A DNA stretch of 64,000 nucleotides from contig NZ_CAJPVH010000007.1 in assembly GCF_905397395.1 (NCBI RefSeq), positions 93,292-157,291 on the forward strand. The letters run 5' to 3'. A program made the translations under genes and the position numbers. Numbering within the stretch: the first letter of the stretch is position 1; each line of letters starts with the position of its first letter. A model generated the notes under the pieces. The model did no database searches, was not told the origin of the DNA, and saw nothing but the letters and a program-made list of their open reading frames with translations. Shown one piece after another: positions 9,709 to 18,981 of this stretch. Origin of the DNA: Cupriavidus campinensis. GTDB taxonomy: Bacteria > Pseudomonadota > Gammaproteobacteria > Burkholderiales > Burkholderiaceae.

Positions 9709-10485
9709 ATGATCACGCTCTATACCTTCGGCCCAGCCTTTGGCCTGCCGGATGCCAGCCCGTTCGTCATGAAGGCCGAACTGCTGCTGAAGCTGGCAGG
9801 GCTGCCGTACCGTACGTTGCCAGGCGACCTGCGCCGCGCGCCCAAGGGCAAGCTGCCCTACCTCGACGACATGGGGCGCATCGTCGCGGATTCGACGATG
9901 ATCCGCTGGCATATCGAGAAGACCTATCACGTGGACTTCGACGCGGGGCTGTCCGAGGCCGAGCGCGGCGTGGCCTGGGCGGTGGAAAAGCTCATGGAGG
10001 ACAACCTCTACTGGGCCGTGGCGCGGGTGCGCTGGCTGGACGATGCCAATTTCGAGCGCGGCCCGGCCCAGTTCTTCCAGCGCGTGCCGGCGCCGGTGCG
10101 CGGGATCGTGACCACGCTGGTCAAGCGGCGCGTACGCCAGATGCTCTGGGCGCAGGGCCTGGGCCGGCATTCGGACGAAGAGGCTGCGGCGATGGCGATC
10201 CACGGCGTGACGGCCATCGCCAACATCCTGGGTGACAAGCCCTATCTGATGGGCGATGCGCCATGCGGCGCCGACGCCACCTTGTTCGCGTTCAGCGCCA
10301 GCCTGCTCAGCCCCGTGTTCGAGACGCCGATCCGTACCGCGGCGGCGGCGCACGCCAATCTGGCCGCCTATCTGGCGCGGATGCGCGCGCGTTTCTATCC
10401 CGATTTCGTGGGCAGCGGGGTGTTCGCGCCGGTGTCCGAAACCCAGGCGGTGCCGACGGTGGCCGCCAATGGCCTTACAATGTAG
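9709..10485 (+). CDS. glutathione S-transferase-like protein (Fax/metaxin type)
   Basis: A 258-residue protein with a thioredoxin-fold N-terminal part (ITLYTFGPAFGLPDASPFVMKAELLLKLAGLPY) and an all-alpha C-terminal part (about 90-230; SDEEAAAMAIHGVTAIANILGDKPYLMGDAPCGADATLFAF). The N-terminus and the D/A-rich C-terminal motif match the failed-axon-connection/metaxin-like branch of the GST superfamily rather than classical GSTs. A glutathione-binding residue cannot be assigned by eye. It starts 13 bases after the fusion gene upstream and ends 30 bases before aroC, so it may be cotranscribed with both. Substrate unknown. Confidence 0.8.
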   Translation: MITLYTFGPAFGLPDASPFVMKAELLLKLAGLPYRTLPGDLRRAPKGKLPYLDDMGRIVADSTMIRWHIEKTYHVDFDAGLSEAERGVAWAVEKLMEDNLYWAVARVRWLDDANFERGPAQFFQRVPAPVRGIVTTLVKRRVRQMLWAQGLGRHSDEEAAAMAIHGVTAIANILGDKPYLMGDAPCGADATLFAFSASLLSPVFETPIRTAAAAHANLAAYLARMRARFYPDFVGSGVFAPVSETQAVPTVAANGLTM

Positions 10486-10515
10486 GCCGTCCCCAATTCC
10501 AGCGCGGTTTCCATC

Positions 10516-11637
10516 ATGTCCGGCAATACCCTCGGCCTGCTCTTCACAGTCACCACGTTCGGCGAATCGCACGGGCCCGCGATTGGCGCGGTGGTCGACG
10601 GCTGCCCGCCGGGCCTTGCCCTGACGGAAGCCGATATCCAGGGCGACCTGGACCGCCGTAAGCCCGGCACCTCACGCCACGTGACGCAGCGTCAGGAGGC
10701 CGACCAGGTGGAAATCCTCTCTGGCGTGTTCGAGGGCAAGACCACGGGCACCCCGATCTGCCTGCTGATCCGTAATACCGACCAGCGCAGCAAGGACTAC
10801 GGCAATATCGTCGAGACCTTCCGGCCCGGCCACGCCGACTACACCTACTGGCACAAGTACGGCATCCGCGACTATCGCGGCGGTGGCCGTTCGTCGGCGC
10901 GGCTGACCGCCCCCGTGGTAGCGGCGGCGGCCGTGGCCAAGAAATGGCTGCGCGAGCAGTACGGCACCGAGATCCGCGGGTACATGTCGCAGCTCGGCGA
11001 GGTGGAAGTGCCGTTCCAGGACTGGAAGCACGTGCCCGAGAACCCCTTCTTCGCGCCCAATGTGGACATCGTGCCGGAACTCGAAACCTATATGGATGCC
11101 CTGCGCCGCGACGGTGACTCCGTCGGCGCGCGTATCGAGGTGGTGGCCAGCGGCGTGCCAGTAGGCCTGGGCGAGCCGCTGTTCGACAAGCTCGACGCAG
11201 ATATCGCCCACGCGATGATGGGCATCAACGCGGTCAAGGGCGTCGAGATCGGCGCCGGCTTCGCCAGCGTGGCCCAGCGCGGCAGCGACCATGGCGACGA
11301 ACTGACCGCCGACGGCTTCCGGTCGAACAATTCTGGCGGCATGCTCGGCGGCATCTCCACCGGGCAGGACATCACCGTGTCCCTGGCCATCAAGCCGACG
11401 TCGAGCATCCGCACGCCGCGCGAGTCGATCGACAAGGCCGGCCAGCAGGCCACGGTGGAGACGTTTGGCCGCCATGACCCGTGCGTGGGCATCCGTGCCA
11501 CGCCGATTGCCGAGGCGATGCTGGCGCTGGTGCTGATGGATCACGCGCTGCGCCACCGCGCCCAGTGCGGCGATGTGCGCGTGGAGACGCCGCGCATTGC
11601 GGCGCAGCTGCCGACCCAGACCCCCGACCAGTCCTGA
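10516..11637 (+). CDS. aroC: chorismate synthase
   Basis: A 373-residue protein, slightly longer than Escherichia coli AroC (361). It begins [20 protein letters not shown] and has the three family signatures: [19 protein letters not shown] near the start, [20 protein letters not shown] (about 120-139), and [18 protein letters not shown] (about 270-287). It converts 5-enolpyruvylshikimate 3-phosphate to chorismate with reduced FMN, the last common step to aromatic amino acids, folate and quinones. The MFS gene follows immediately, so the two may share a transcript. Confidence 0.98.
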   Translation: MSGNTLGLLFTVTTFGESHGPAIGAVVDGCPPGLALTEADIQGDLDRRKPGTSRHVTQRQEADQVEILSGVFEGKTTGTPICLLIRNTDQRSKDYGNIVETFRPGHADYTYWHKYGIRDYRGGGRSSARLTAPVVAAAAVAKKWLREQYGTEIRGYMSQLGEVEVPFQDWKHVPENPFFAPNVDIVPELETYMDALRRDGDSVGARIEVVASGVPVGLGEPLFDKLDADIAHAMMGINAVKGVEIGAGFASVAQRGSDHGDELTADGFRSNNSGGMLGGISTGQDITVSLAIKPTSSIRTPRESIDKAGQQATVETFGRHDPCVGIRATPIAEAMLALVLMDHALRHRAQCGDVRVETPRIAAQLPTQTPDQS

Positions 11638-11680
11638 CTTGGGCCGCGCCCCGGCTGACGCCGCCCCGGAGCGCGCCTTC

Positions 11681-12853
11681 GTGCCGGGGTCGATCGACCC
11701 GGCCACCTATCTTCGCTTCGGGCTGTTCTATCTCGGCTACTACGCCTATGTAGGCGTCATCTCGCCGTACGTCAGCCTGTTCTTCTCGGACCGTGGCTTC
11801 TCGCCGGTGCAGATCGGCGTGCTGATGGCGTGCTTCCAGTTGAGCCGCATCGTCGGCCCCTACCTCTGGGGCTGGCTGTCCGATGTCCTCCATACGCGCG
11901 TGCGGCTGCTGCGGCTGGCCGCTGTCTCGGCGTTGCTGGCCTTCCTGATGGTGCCCGGCGTGCACAGCTACGGCGGCATGATGGCGATGATGATCGGGCT
12001 CAACCTGATCACCAGCGCGATGTCGCCGCTGGGCGATGCGCTGACCATTTCCACGCTGCGCCGCCACGGCGCCTTCGACCACCGCTACGGCCGCGTGCGG
12101 ATGTTCGGCTCGGTCGGGTTTATCGGCGCCGTGCTGGCAGGCGGCGCGCTGTTCGAGCATTTCGGCATGGTCGCCTTCCCGTGGCTGGCCAGCGCCACGC
12201 TGGCGCTGTTCGCCATCGTGGTGATGGGCATGCGCGATGCGCCCGACGAGGGCCCCCGCGTGCGTCCACCGCCCGCGCTGCCGCTGCTGCGGCGGCCGGA
12301 TGTGGCGTGGTTCCTCGGCTCGGCCTTCCTGATGATGTTCGCGCACGCCGCGCTCTACGTCTTCTATTCGCTCTATCTGGCGCAACTGGGCTACAGCAAG
12401 CTCGCCATCGGGGCGATGTGGACGATCGGCGTGGTGGCGGAGATCGTGTTCTTCTTCTATCAGGGCCGGTTGTTCGCGCGGCTGGCGCTGCGTACGATCC
12501 TGGCCGGCACCTTCGTGCTGGCGGCGATTCGCTTCGGCATGACCGGCTACTTCGGTCAGTATGTGTGGCTGATGGCCGTCGTGCAGGTGCTCCACGCCGC
12601 GACCTTCGCCGCGCACCACAGCGCCAGCCTCAAGCGGCTCCAGCACTGGTTCGCCGGCCCGCTGCAGGGGCGGGGGCAGGCGCTCTACACCGGCATATCG
12701 TATGGCGTGGGCGGCACATTGGGCGGTTTGGCGATGGGCTGGACCTGGAAGACGCTGACGCCATCACACACCTTCGGGCTGGCCGCAGCGGCGGCGTTGG
12801 CCGGGGCCTGCTGCGCCGCGCTGAGTTTTCGCGGCGAGCGGGCGCCAGCCTGA
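11681..12853 (+). CDS. MFS permease, HcaT-like (MFS_1_like family)
   Basis: About 390 residues and some twelve hydrophobic segments, from YLRFGLFYLGYYAYVGVISP to the C-terminal AAAAALAGACCAALSF. RIVGPYLWGWLSDVLHTR is the cytoplasmic loop 2-3 signature, and the architecture resembles HcaT/LacY-related permeases (3-phenylpropionate transporter group). No ATG lies at a sensible place. The GTG at 11681, preceded by a weak CGGAG, gives a start just before the first membrane segment; a TTG at 11639 directly after aroC is the alternative. An ATG at 11573 lies within aroC and is unlikely. Substrate unknown. Confidence 0.8.
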   Translation: MPGSIDPATYLRFGLFYLGYYAYVGVISPYVSLFFSDRGFSPVQIGVLMACFQLSRIVGPYLWGWLSDVLHTRVRLLRLAAVSALLAFLMVPGVHSYGGMMAMMIGLNLITSAMSPLGDALTISTLRRHGAFDHRYGRVRMFGSVGFIGAVLAGGALFEHFGMVAFPWLASATLALFAIVVMGMRDAPDEGPRVRPPPALPLLRRPDVAWFLGSAFLMMFAHAALYVFYSLYLAQLGYSKLAIGAMWTIGVVAEIVFFFYQGRLFARLALRTILAGTFVLAAIRFGMTGYFGQYVWLMAVVQVLHAATFAAHHSASLKRLQHWFAGPLQGRGQALYTGISYGVGGTLGGLAMGWTWKTLTPSHTFGLAAAAALAGACCAALSFRGERAPA

Positions 12854-12877
12854 GCTGGCCCGCGTTCGCCCGAACTT

Positions 12878-13981
12878 TCAGGCCAGCAACTGCGTGACCC
12901 GCTCGGCAATCGCCAGCGACGAGGTCAGCCCCGGTGATTCGATCCCGAACAGGTTCACCAGCCCCGGCACACCATGCGTGGCCGGGCCGTCGATGCGGAA
13001 ATCGGCCGCCACCTCGGTCGGGCCGCTGATTTTCGGGCGGATGCCGGCGTAGCCCGGTTGCAGCGCGCCATCGGCCAGCCCGGGCCAGTAGCGGCGCACC
13101 TCGTCATAGAAACTGTCGGCATCGTTCGGCGGCACGCTGTATTCGATCTCGTCGATCCAGCGCACATTGGGGCCAAAGCGCGCCTGCCCGCCGAGATCCA
13201 GCGTCAGGTGTACGCCCAGCCCGGCCGCCTCCGGCACGGGATAGATCAGCCGCGAGAACGGCGCGCGCCCGGACAGCGTGAAATAGCAGCCCTTGGCGAA
13301 GTACTGTTGCGGGATGTGCCCGGCCGGGATGCCGTCGATGCGCCGCGCCAGGTCCGGCGCGGTCAGGCCAGCCGAATTGACCACGGTGCGTGCCAGCAGG
13401 GTAGTCGCACCGTCCGCCGCATCCACTTCCAGCCGGATGCCATCGGCGGTCACCGCGCCCGTGCGGACCGGCGACTGCACGGCCAGCATCGCGCCGGCGT
13501 TCTCGGCATCGCCCAGCAGCGCGGTCATCAGGCCATGGCTGTCGATGATGCCGGTGGAGGGCGAGAGCAGCGCGGCATGGCATTCGAGCTGCGGCTCCAG
13601 TGCGCGCGCCGCGTCGCGGCTCAGCAGCGCCATGTCGTGCACGCCGTTGGCCTCGGCCTTGGCGCGGATGCCTTCGAGCGTGGCCACCTGCGCGGCGCTC
13701 GTCGCCACGATCAGCTTGCCGCAACGCTGGTGCGGCACATGGTGGGAGGCGCAGAAGTCGTACAACATCGCCTTGCCGCGCACGCACAGTTCCGCCTTGA
13801 GCGAGCCCTTCGGATAGTAGATGCCGGCATGGATCACCTCGCTGTTACGCGCGCTGGTGATGGTGCCGAACGCGTTCTCGGCCTCGAGGATGATGACTTC
13901 GCGGCCCTGCAGCGCCAGCGCGCGCGCCACGGCCAGCCCGACCACGCCAGCGCCGATCACGACGCAATCCACTTGTTCCAT
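12878..13981 (-). CDS. FAD-dependent oxidoreductase (DAO family, L-2-hydroxyglutarate dehydrogenase-like)
   Basis: A 367-residue protein starting with a dinucleotide-binding fold ([20 protein letters not shown], followed by an acidic end of strand two at VIILEAE). The segment [22 protein letters not shown] is characteristic of LhgO/YgaF, which oxidise L-2-hydroxyglutarate to 2-oxoglutarate and feed electrons to the quinone pool. The C-terminal GIRPKISGP and [18 protein letters not shown] segments also fit. The gene lies 42 bases downstream of a GntR/FCD regulator on the same strand, so it is probably that regulator's target. Another hydroxyacid substrate is possible. Confidence 0.85.
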   Translation of the reverse strand: MEQVDCVVIGAGVVGLAVARALALQGREVIILEAENAFGTITSARNSEVIHAGIYYPKGSLKAELCVRGKAMLYDFCASHHVPHQRCGKLIVATSAAQVATLEGIRAKAEANGVHDMALLSRDAARALEPQLECHAALLSPSTGIIDSHGLMTALLGDAENAGAMLAVQSPVRTGAVTADGIRLEVDAADGATTLLARTVVNSAGLTAPDLARRIDGIPAGHIPQQYFAKGCYFTLSGRAPFSRLIYPVPEAAGLGVHLTLDLGGQARFGPNVRWIDEIEYSVPPNDADSFYDEVRRYWPGLADGALQPGYAGIRPKISGPTEVAADFRIDGPATHGVPGLVNLFGIESPGLTSSLAIAERVTQLLA

Positions 13982-14023
13982 GTGAGGGTCTCCTTGGTGT
14001 CTTGTCTCGGAATGTCTTGAAAT

Positions 14024-14725
14024 TCAGGCCAGGCCCATGCGGGCGGCGGCTGCGGTCAGGTGCGCACGGGCCGCGGCGCGCGCGGCGGCCGGGTCGCCGG
14101 CGGCGATGGCTTCGACCAGCGCGGCATGCTCGGCATCGGCGGCACGCGGCGTGCCCTGCGTGGCGGCAAGGCGCGCGCTGTTCTCCCACGCATGTTGGCG
14201 CGCCACCAGCAACTGCTGGCTGACGAAATCGGTCAGGCCGGTGAAGCAGGGGTTGTGCGTGGCGTGGGCGATGGCGTGATGGAAGGCGATGTCGGCCGCC
14301 GCCGCACTCGGGAAGTCGGTGGCATGGGCGGCCATCGCGGCCAGTGCGGCCCGGATGGCGGCGAGGTCGGCGGCGGTGCGGCGCATGGCGGCCATCTCGG
14401 CGCAGGCGGTCTCCACCACGCGGCGCAGCTCGAACAACTGCGCCAGTGTCGGGCCCCCATCAGGCTGGCTCGCCACGCGCCAGACCTGGCCGCCCGGCGT
14501 CTCGGATACATAGGCGCCGGAGCCCTTGCGGGTGACGACTACGCCATCCGCCTTCAGCAGCGCGATAGCCTCGCGGACGATGGGCCGGCTTACCTCGAAG
14601 TTTTCGGCCAGCGCCGATTCGGCGGGCAGGCGCGCGCCGGCGGCGAAACGGCCGGCGGCGATGTCATCGCGCAGCGTCTGGGCGAGGCGGCTGGCAAGCG
14701 AGGCGGGGCGGGACAAGGGGTCCAT
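14024..14725 (-). CDS. GntR-family regulator, FCD (FadR) subgroup
   Basis: A 233-residue regulator. The N-terminal winged helix-turn-helix is clear (LRDDIAAGRFAAGARLPAES, then VSRPIVREAIALLKADGVVV and GSGAYV). The C-terminal all-helical FCD domain (about 85-225) contains the metal/ligand-binding pattern D..FH..IA..T.N with histidines in IAFHHAIAHATHN and a late EHAALVEAIAAGD. Such proteins usually repress neighbouring catabolic genes and respond to small carboxylic acids. It precedes the FAD oxidoreductase gene, and an inverted repeat (14750-14766) lies 25 bases upstream of its own start, suggesting autoregulation. Confidence 0.9.
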   Translation of the reverse strand: MDPLSRPASLASRLAQTLRDDIAAGRFAAGARLPAESALAENFEVSRPIVREAIALLKADGVVVTRKGSGAYVSETPGGQVWRVASQPDGGPTLAQLFELRRVVETACAEMAAMRRTAADLAAIRAALAAMAAHATDFPSAAAADIAFHHAIAHATHNPCFTGLTDFVSQQLLVARQHAWENSARLAATQGTPRAADAEHAALVEAIAAGDPAAARAAARAHLTAAAARMGLA

Positions 14726-14749
14726 TGGGATGGGGGCGGGCGCAGAAGG

Positions 14750-14766
14750 TGTCAGGCTGTCTGACA
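14750..14766. promoter_or_regulatory. inverted repeat, candidate operator of the GntR/FCD regulator
   Basis: TGTCAG and CTGACA arms (6 of 6 paired) around a 5-base centre, 25-41 bases upstream of the regulator's ATG. GntR/FCD proteins bind short G/T-rich palindromes of this size. The assignment to the adjacent regulator is inference from position. Confidence 0.45.
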
Positions 14767-14914
14767 GCTTTTATCGATTTGGCTGATTCTGGCGGCTCCG
14801 CCGTCCAGCGTCAAGCCGGGTTTGCGCGAGTTTTACAATTTCTGCCCCGGAGGAGGGGTCAAGCTTGGCGGCTGGCGGTCGATAGTGACTGATTACATCG
14901 TGGAGACTCAGGCC

Positions 14915-15868
14915 ATGATCCAACTTTCTCCGCAAGACCTGCCCGTCGGCCAGCCATTGCCCTGGTCGCTACATGACGGTGAAGGCAACCTCGTGCTCGG
15001 CAGCGGCAGTGTCATCCCGGACGCGCGCGACCTTGCGCTGGTCTTTCGCCACGGCACGGTCTGCCGTCCCGACGACATGCCAGAAGCCGGCAACGAAGCC
15101 GATGGCACCGGCCTGGCGCGGCTCGCCGCCGGCCCGCTCGGCTTGCAGGTGGGCACGCTGCTGCATGTGAAAACGCCCGGCGATGCCTCGCGCGCCGCCG
15201 CCAGCCGCCTGATCGGCTTTATCGATCAGGGCCTGTTCGTGACCTGGCCCACGCTTGGCGGCCGGGATCTGGCCGTGCAGGCCGGCGAGACCGTGCTGCT
15301 GCGCGGCTTCTCGGGGCAGGCGATCCACAGTTTCACCTCGACGATCACGGCCGTGTGCCGCAGCCCGTTCCGCTACCTGGTGCTGTCCGCGCCAGCGCAG
15401 ACCGATCAAATGCCTGTGCGCAGCGCTGCCCGCGTGCCGACGCGGCTGGCTGCGTATCTGGTGGAAAACGGCGTGGGGGAGGCGGGTGCGCCGTCGATGG
15501 ACAGCGCACCGGAAATGGCCGCCGACAGCGCCTCGAATAGCACGCCCGACGTAGACACTCACGTGGCCAGCGGTCTGGCGCGGCTTGGCCTGCTGTCCGA
15601 CCTGAGCACGGGCGGGGCGCTGGTGCAGACCTCGCATCCGGCGCCGCCGGTGGGCCGGAAGGTGCGGCTGAGCTTCCAGTTGCGCACGGCGTCGCTCGAC
15701 GCCGAGGTCATTGTCGATGGCTGGGTACGCAGCGCGCCGTCCGCATCGGAAGACGACGAGTTTCCGGCCTTTGGCGTCGCCTTCGACGCGCTGGGCGAAC
15801 GCGAGCTGACCTTGCTCCAGTGCTTTATCTACGAGCAGTTGCTGACCAGCACGCGCCTGCAGGTTTGA
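14915..15868 (+). CDS. PilZ-domain protein (YcgR-like flagellar brake type)
   Basis: A 317-residue protein. The C-terminal PilZ domain has the c-di-GMP-binding arginine motif in RSAARVPTRL (about 168-177) and DLSTGG (about 229-234), the two halves of the PilZ signature, though a low-complexity insert (GAPSMDSAPEMAADSASNST) separates them more than usual. The N-terminal 100 residues look like the YcgR N-terminal beta-barrel. Proteins of this layout bind c-di-GMP and adjust flagellar motor or biofilm behaviour. No flagellar gene is adjacent. The start at 14915 is chosen for a GGAG nine bases upstream; an in-frame ATG at 14822 is less likely. Confidence 0.8.
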   Translation: MIQLSPQDLPVGQPLPWSLHDGEGNLVLGSGSVIPDARDLALVFRHGTVCRPDDMPEAGNEADGTGLARLAAGPLGLQVGTLLHVKTPGDASRAAASRLIGFIDQGLFVTWPTLGGRDLAVQAGETVLLRGFSGQAIHSFTSTITAVCRSPFRYLVLSAPAQTDQMPVRSAARVPTRLAAYLVENGVGEAGAPSMDSAPEMAADSASNSTPDVDTHVASGLARLGLLSDLSTGGALVQTSHPAPPVGRKVRLSFQLRTASLDAEVIVDGWVRSAPSASEDDEFPAFGVAFDALGERELTLLQCFIYEQLLTSTRLQV

Positions 15869-15909
15869 CCTCCGGTTGCCGATCGATCGGCAATCGTGTC
15901 GCCATGAAA

Positions 15910-15932
15910 AAAGCCGGCCACTGGCCGGCTTT
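15910..15932 (-). terminator. Rho-independent terminator of the ETF-QO gene
   Basis: AAAGCCGGCC / GGCCGGCTTT stem with a 3-base loop. On the minus strand it is followed by a T6 run, so it ends the minus-strand gene at 15968; on the plus strand the T run is short, but it may also slow readthrough from the PilZ gene. Confidence 0.8.
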
Positions 15933-15967
15933 CCTCCGCTCAGGCCCGCATCGCTGCGCGGCCTGGC

Positions 15968-17647
15968 TTACATCCCTACGTAGTTCGGACCGCCCGGGCC
16001 TTCCGGCGTGACCCACACGATGTTCTGCGTCGGGTCCTTGATGTCGCAGGTCTTGCAGTGCACGCAGTTCTGCGCGTTGATCTGCAGGCGCTCCTTGCCT
16101 TCATCGTTCTGCACGAACTCGTACACGCCAGCCGGGCAGTAGCGGCTTTCGGGGCCGGCGTACTTTTCCCAGTTGATGTCCACCGGCACGCTCGGGTCCT
16201 TGAGCGTCAGGTGGGCCGGCTGGTTTTCCTCGTGGTTCGTGTTGCTGATGAACACCGAGGACAGGCGGTCGAACGTGAGCTTGCCGTCCGGCTTCGGATA
16301 CTCGATCTTCGGGCAGTCCGCGGCCGGCTTCAGGTAGACGTGGTCCGGCTTCTCGCGGTGGATGGTCCACGGCGGGTTGCGGATGCCGAGCTTCGGCAGC
16401 AGCCATTGCTCGATGCCGGTCATCAGCGTGGCCGTGGTGCGGCCCTTCTTGAACCACTGCTTGAAGTTCTTGGCCTGCAGCAGTTCCTTGTGGAGCCAGC
16501 TGGCTTCGAATGCGGCCGGGTAGGCGGTCAGCTCGTCGTGCTGGCGGCCGGCCTGGAGGGCGTCGTAGGCGGCTTCGGCGGCCATCATGCCGGTCTTGAT
16601 CGCGGCGTGGCTGCCCTTGATGCGCGAGGCGTTCAGGTAGCCCGCGTCGCAGCCCACCAGCGCGCCGCCCGGGAATACCGTCTTCGGCAGCGACAGCAGG
16701 CCGCCGGCCGTGATGGCGCGCGCGCCGTAGCCGATGCGCTTGCCGCCTTCGAAATACGTGCGGATCTCCGGGTGCGTCTTGAAGCGCTGGAATTCCTCGA
16801 ACGGCGACAGCCACGGGTTGGTGTAGTCCAGACCGACCACGAAGCCCACGGCCACCTTGTTGTCCTCCATGTGATAGAGGAAGGAGCCGCCGTAGGTGGC
16901 GGGGTCGAGCGGCCAGCCAGCCGTGTGGACCACCAGGCCCGGCTGGTGCTTGGCCGGGTCGATTTCCCAGAGTTCCTTCAGGCCGATACCGTAGCTCTGC
17001 GGGTCCTTGCCGGCATCGAGCTGGTACTTGGCAATCAGCTGCTTGCCGAGGTGGCCGCGCGCGCCTTCGGCGAAGATCGTGTACTTGGCGTGCAGCTCCA
17101 TGCCGAGCTGGAAGTTCTCGGTCGGCTCGCCTTCCTTGTTGATGCCGAGGTTGCCGGTGGCCACGCCCTTGACCGAGCCGTCATCGTTGTAGAGGACTTC
17201 GGCGGCCGGGAAGCCCGGGAAGATCTCCACGCCCAGCGCCTCGGCCTGCTGGCCGAGCCAGCGCACGAAGTTCGACAGGCTGACGATGTAGTTGCCTTCG
17301 TTGTGGAAGCACTCGGGCAGCAGCGGGGCGCCCTTGGAGCCGGTGTCGTTGAGGAACAGGAACTTGTCCTCGGTGACCGGCTGGTTCAGCGGTGCGCCCA
17401 GCTCTTTCCAGTTCGGGAACAGTTCGTTGAGCGCGCGCGGGTCCATGATGGCGCCCGAGAGAATGTGCGCGCCCGGCTCGGAGCCTTTCTCCAGCACGCA
17501 CACGTTGACGTCGCCGCCTTTCTCCGCCGCCAGCTGCTTCAGGCGGATGGCCGTGGCCAGGCCGCCAGGGCCGCCGCCGACGATGACGACGTCGTACTCC
17601 ATGGCTTCGCGTGGGCCGAATTGCTCCAGGAGTTGTTGCTGATCCAT
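15968..17647 (-). CDS. electron transfer flavoprotein-ubiquinone oxidoreductase
   Basis: A 559-residue protein, normal for ETF-QO. It opens with an FAD-binding fold (YDVVIVGGGPGGLATAIRLKQLA) and contains VCVLEKGSEPGAHILSGAIMDP and GYLNASRIKGSHAAIKTGMMAAE. The C-terminal part carries the 4Fe-4S ligands in RYCPAGVYEF and CVHCKTCDIKDP. It takes electrons from the electron-transfer flavoprotein, reduced by acyl-CoA dehydrogenases, and passes them to ubiquinone at the inner membrane. The start at 17647 gives the normal N-terminus; an ATG 11 codons upstream is less likely. It is divergent from an SDR gene across a spacer with an operator-like palindrome. Confidence 0.95.
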   Translation of the reverse strand: MDQQQLLEQFGPREAMEYDVVIVGGGPGGLATAIRLKQLAAEKGGDVNVCVLEKGSEPGAHILSGAIMDPRALNELFPNWKELGAPLNQPVTEDKFLFLNDTGSKGAPLLPECFHNEGNYIVSLSNFVRWLGQQAEALGVEIFPGFPAAEVLYNDDGSVKGVATGNLGINKEGEPTENFQLGMELHAKYTIFAEGARGHLGKQLIAKYQLDAGKDPQSYGIGLKELWEIDPAKHQPGLVVHTAGWPLDPATYGGSFLYHMEDNKVAVGFVVGLDYTNPWLSPFEEFQRFKTHPEIRTYFEGGKRIGYGARAITAGGLLSLPKTVFPGGALVGCDAGYLNASRIKGSHAAIKTGMMAAEAAYDALQAGRQHDELTAYPAAFEASWLHKELLQAKNFKQWFKKGRTTATLMTGIEQWLLPKLGIRNPPWTIHREKPDHVYLKPAADCPKIEYPKPDGKLTFDRLSSVFISNTNHEENQPAHLTLKDPSVPVDINWEKYAGPESRYCPAGVYEFVQNDEGKERLQINAQNCVHCKTCDIKDPTQNIVWVTPEGPGGPNYVGM

Positions 17648-17958
17648 TGTCTCTAACCCTCTGTTTCTTCTGGGCGGCAATACTGCCGCAGGCTTGCAGC
17701 CCGTGATCCGGCAAGGCGGTGGGGGAGCTGCGATTGTGGAGATCTGTGAGGGCCCCGGCCAGGATCTAGGCGTTTTTCCTCTTTCCCTTTAGGGGCCAAG
17801 TTCTTAGAATCTCCGGCATTGTCCGGGACTCGACACCCTCAGGCAAGATATTTTTTGGAACGACCGTTCTTTTTTTTGGTATGCTGCCTTTCGCCCAGCA
17901 GATGGGGCCTGGCGGCACGCATCGGGCCTCGGCCGGATGCCTCCACACCGAGGTAATT
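17648..17958. other. 311-bp divergent intergenic region between ETF-QO and SDR genes
   Basis: No gene is seen. It contains a 6-bp-arm hairpin (GCGGCA/TGCCGC, 17674-17689) close to the ETF-QO start, an operator-like palindrome at 17858-17869, and a possible plus-strand promoter (TTGGAA at 17855-17860, 19-base spacer, TATGCT at 17880-17885) that would be covered by the palindrome. The stretch around 17850-17880 is clearly more T-rich than its surroundings. Confidence 0.5.
17858..17869. promoter_or_regulatory. GAACG-AC-CGTTC palindrome, candidate TetR-family operator
   Basis: GAACGACCGTTC is a perfect inverted repeat apart from its 2-base centre and overlaps the presumed -35 of the SDR promoter. 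Palindromes of this type are bound by TetR-family repressors of fatty-acid degradation in beta-proteobacteria (FadP-like); the identity of the regulator here is inference, and no TetR gene lies in the window. Confidence 0.5.
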
Positions 17959-18744
17959 ATGGGTTTGTCGATCAATCTGGAAGGCAAGGTCGCGCTGGTG
18001 ACCGGTGCCTCGAGCGGGCTGGGCACGCGCTTCGCTCACGTTCTGGCCGCCGCTGGCGCCAAGGTGGTTCTGGCCTCGCGCCGCACCGAGCGCCTCAAGG
18101 AATTGCGTGCCTCGATCGAGGCCGATGGCGGTAGCGCCCACGTGGTGCGGCTCGACGTGACCGACCCGGACAGCATCCGCTCCGCCGTGGCGCATGCCGA
18201 GACCGAGGCCGGCGCCATCGATATCCTCGTCAACAATTCGGGCGTCTCCACCACGCAGAAGCTGACCGACGTGACGGCCGAGGACTTCGATTTCGTCTTC
18301 GATACCAACACACGCGGCGCGTTCTTCGTGGCCCAGGAAGTGGCCAAGCGCATGATTGCGCGGGCCAAGGGCGCCGAGAAGCAGGGCAATCCGCTGCCGC
18401 AGGCGCGCATCATCAATATCGCGTCGGTGGCTGGGCTGAAGGTGCTGTCGCAGATCGGCGTGTACTGCATGAGCAAGGCCGCCGTGGTCCATATGACCAA
18501 GGCGATGGCGCTGGAGTGGGCGCGCCATGGCATCAATACCAATGCGATCTGCCCCGGCTATATCGACACCGACATCAACCATCATCACTGGGAAAGCGAG
18601 GCGGGCCAGAAGCTGATCCAGATGCTGCCGCGCAAGCGGCTCGGCCAGCCGGAAGACCTCGACGGCCTGCTGCTGCTGCTGGCGTCCGATGCCTCGCGTT
18701 TCATCAATGGTGCGGTGGTCACGGCGGACGACGGCATGGTCTGA
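17959..18744 (+). CDS. short-chain dehydrogenase/reductase
   Basis: A 261-residue classical SDR. The cofactor loop is TGASSGLG (about 15-22), NNSG appears at 92-95 where NNAG is usual, and the catalytic set is S156, Y169 and K173 in the YCMSK motif. RR following strand two (ASRRTERLKEL) suggests NADP(H) preference. Many close relatives are annotated as 3-oxoacyl reductases or 3-hydroxyacyl-CoA dehydrogenases. Together with the divergent ETF-QO gene this suggests a fatty-acid or acyl-CoA role, but that is contextual. The start at 17959 has GAGGTAATT upstream; an earlier ATG at 17881 falls in the promoter region. Confidence 0.9.
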   Translation: MGLSINLEGKVALVTGASSGLGTRFAHVLAAAGAKVVLASRRTERLKELRASIEADGGSAHVVRLDVTDPDSIRSAVAHAETEAGAIDILVNNSGVSTTQKLTDVTAEDFDFVFDTNTRGAFFVAQEVAKRMIARAKGAEKQGNPLPQARIINIASVAGLKVLSQIGVYCMSKAAVVHMTKAMALEWARHGINTNAICPGYIDTDINHHHWESEAGQKLIQMLPRKRLGQPEDLDGLLLLLASDASRFINGAVVTADDGMV

Positions 18745-18981
18745 GCATCGGTTGAGCGTGGTCTGGGCGTGGTCCGAGGCCGCGCTCCAGCGACAAGAAT
18801 TGCCGAATACCGCACAATCCTGATGCCTGCCCCGCAACGCGCCACAAGCGCGGCGAGGCGGGCGCGTGGGCGAGCAGGGCTTATCCGGTCCCCTGCGCGT
18901 CCAAAGTTGTGCCGCGAGAGGCCAGAGTTGGCATAATCGCCGCTGGCTTCGCATGAAGTCCTTACATAAATAATCAGAAAT

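Noticed and set aside
12854..12887. GCTGGCC/GGCCAGC inverted repeat between the convergent MFS and FAD oxidoreductase genes as terminator
   Set aside because: Seven-base arms around a 20-base loop and no T tract on either strand; too weak to call.
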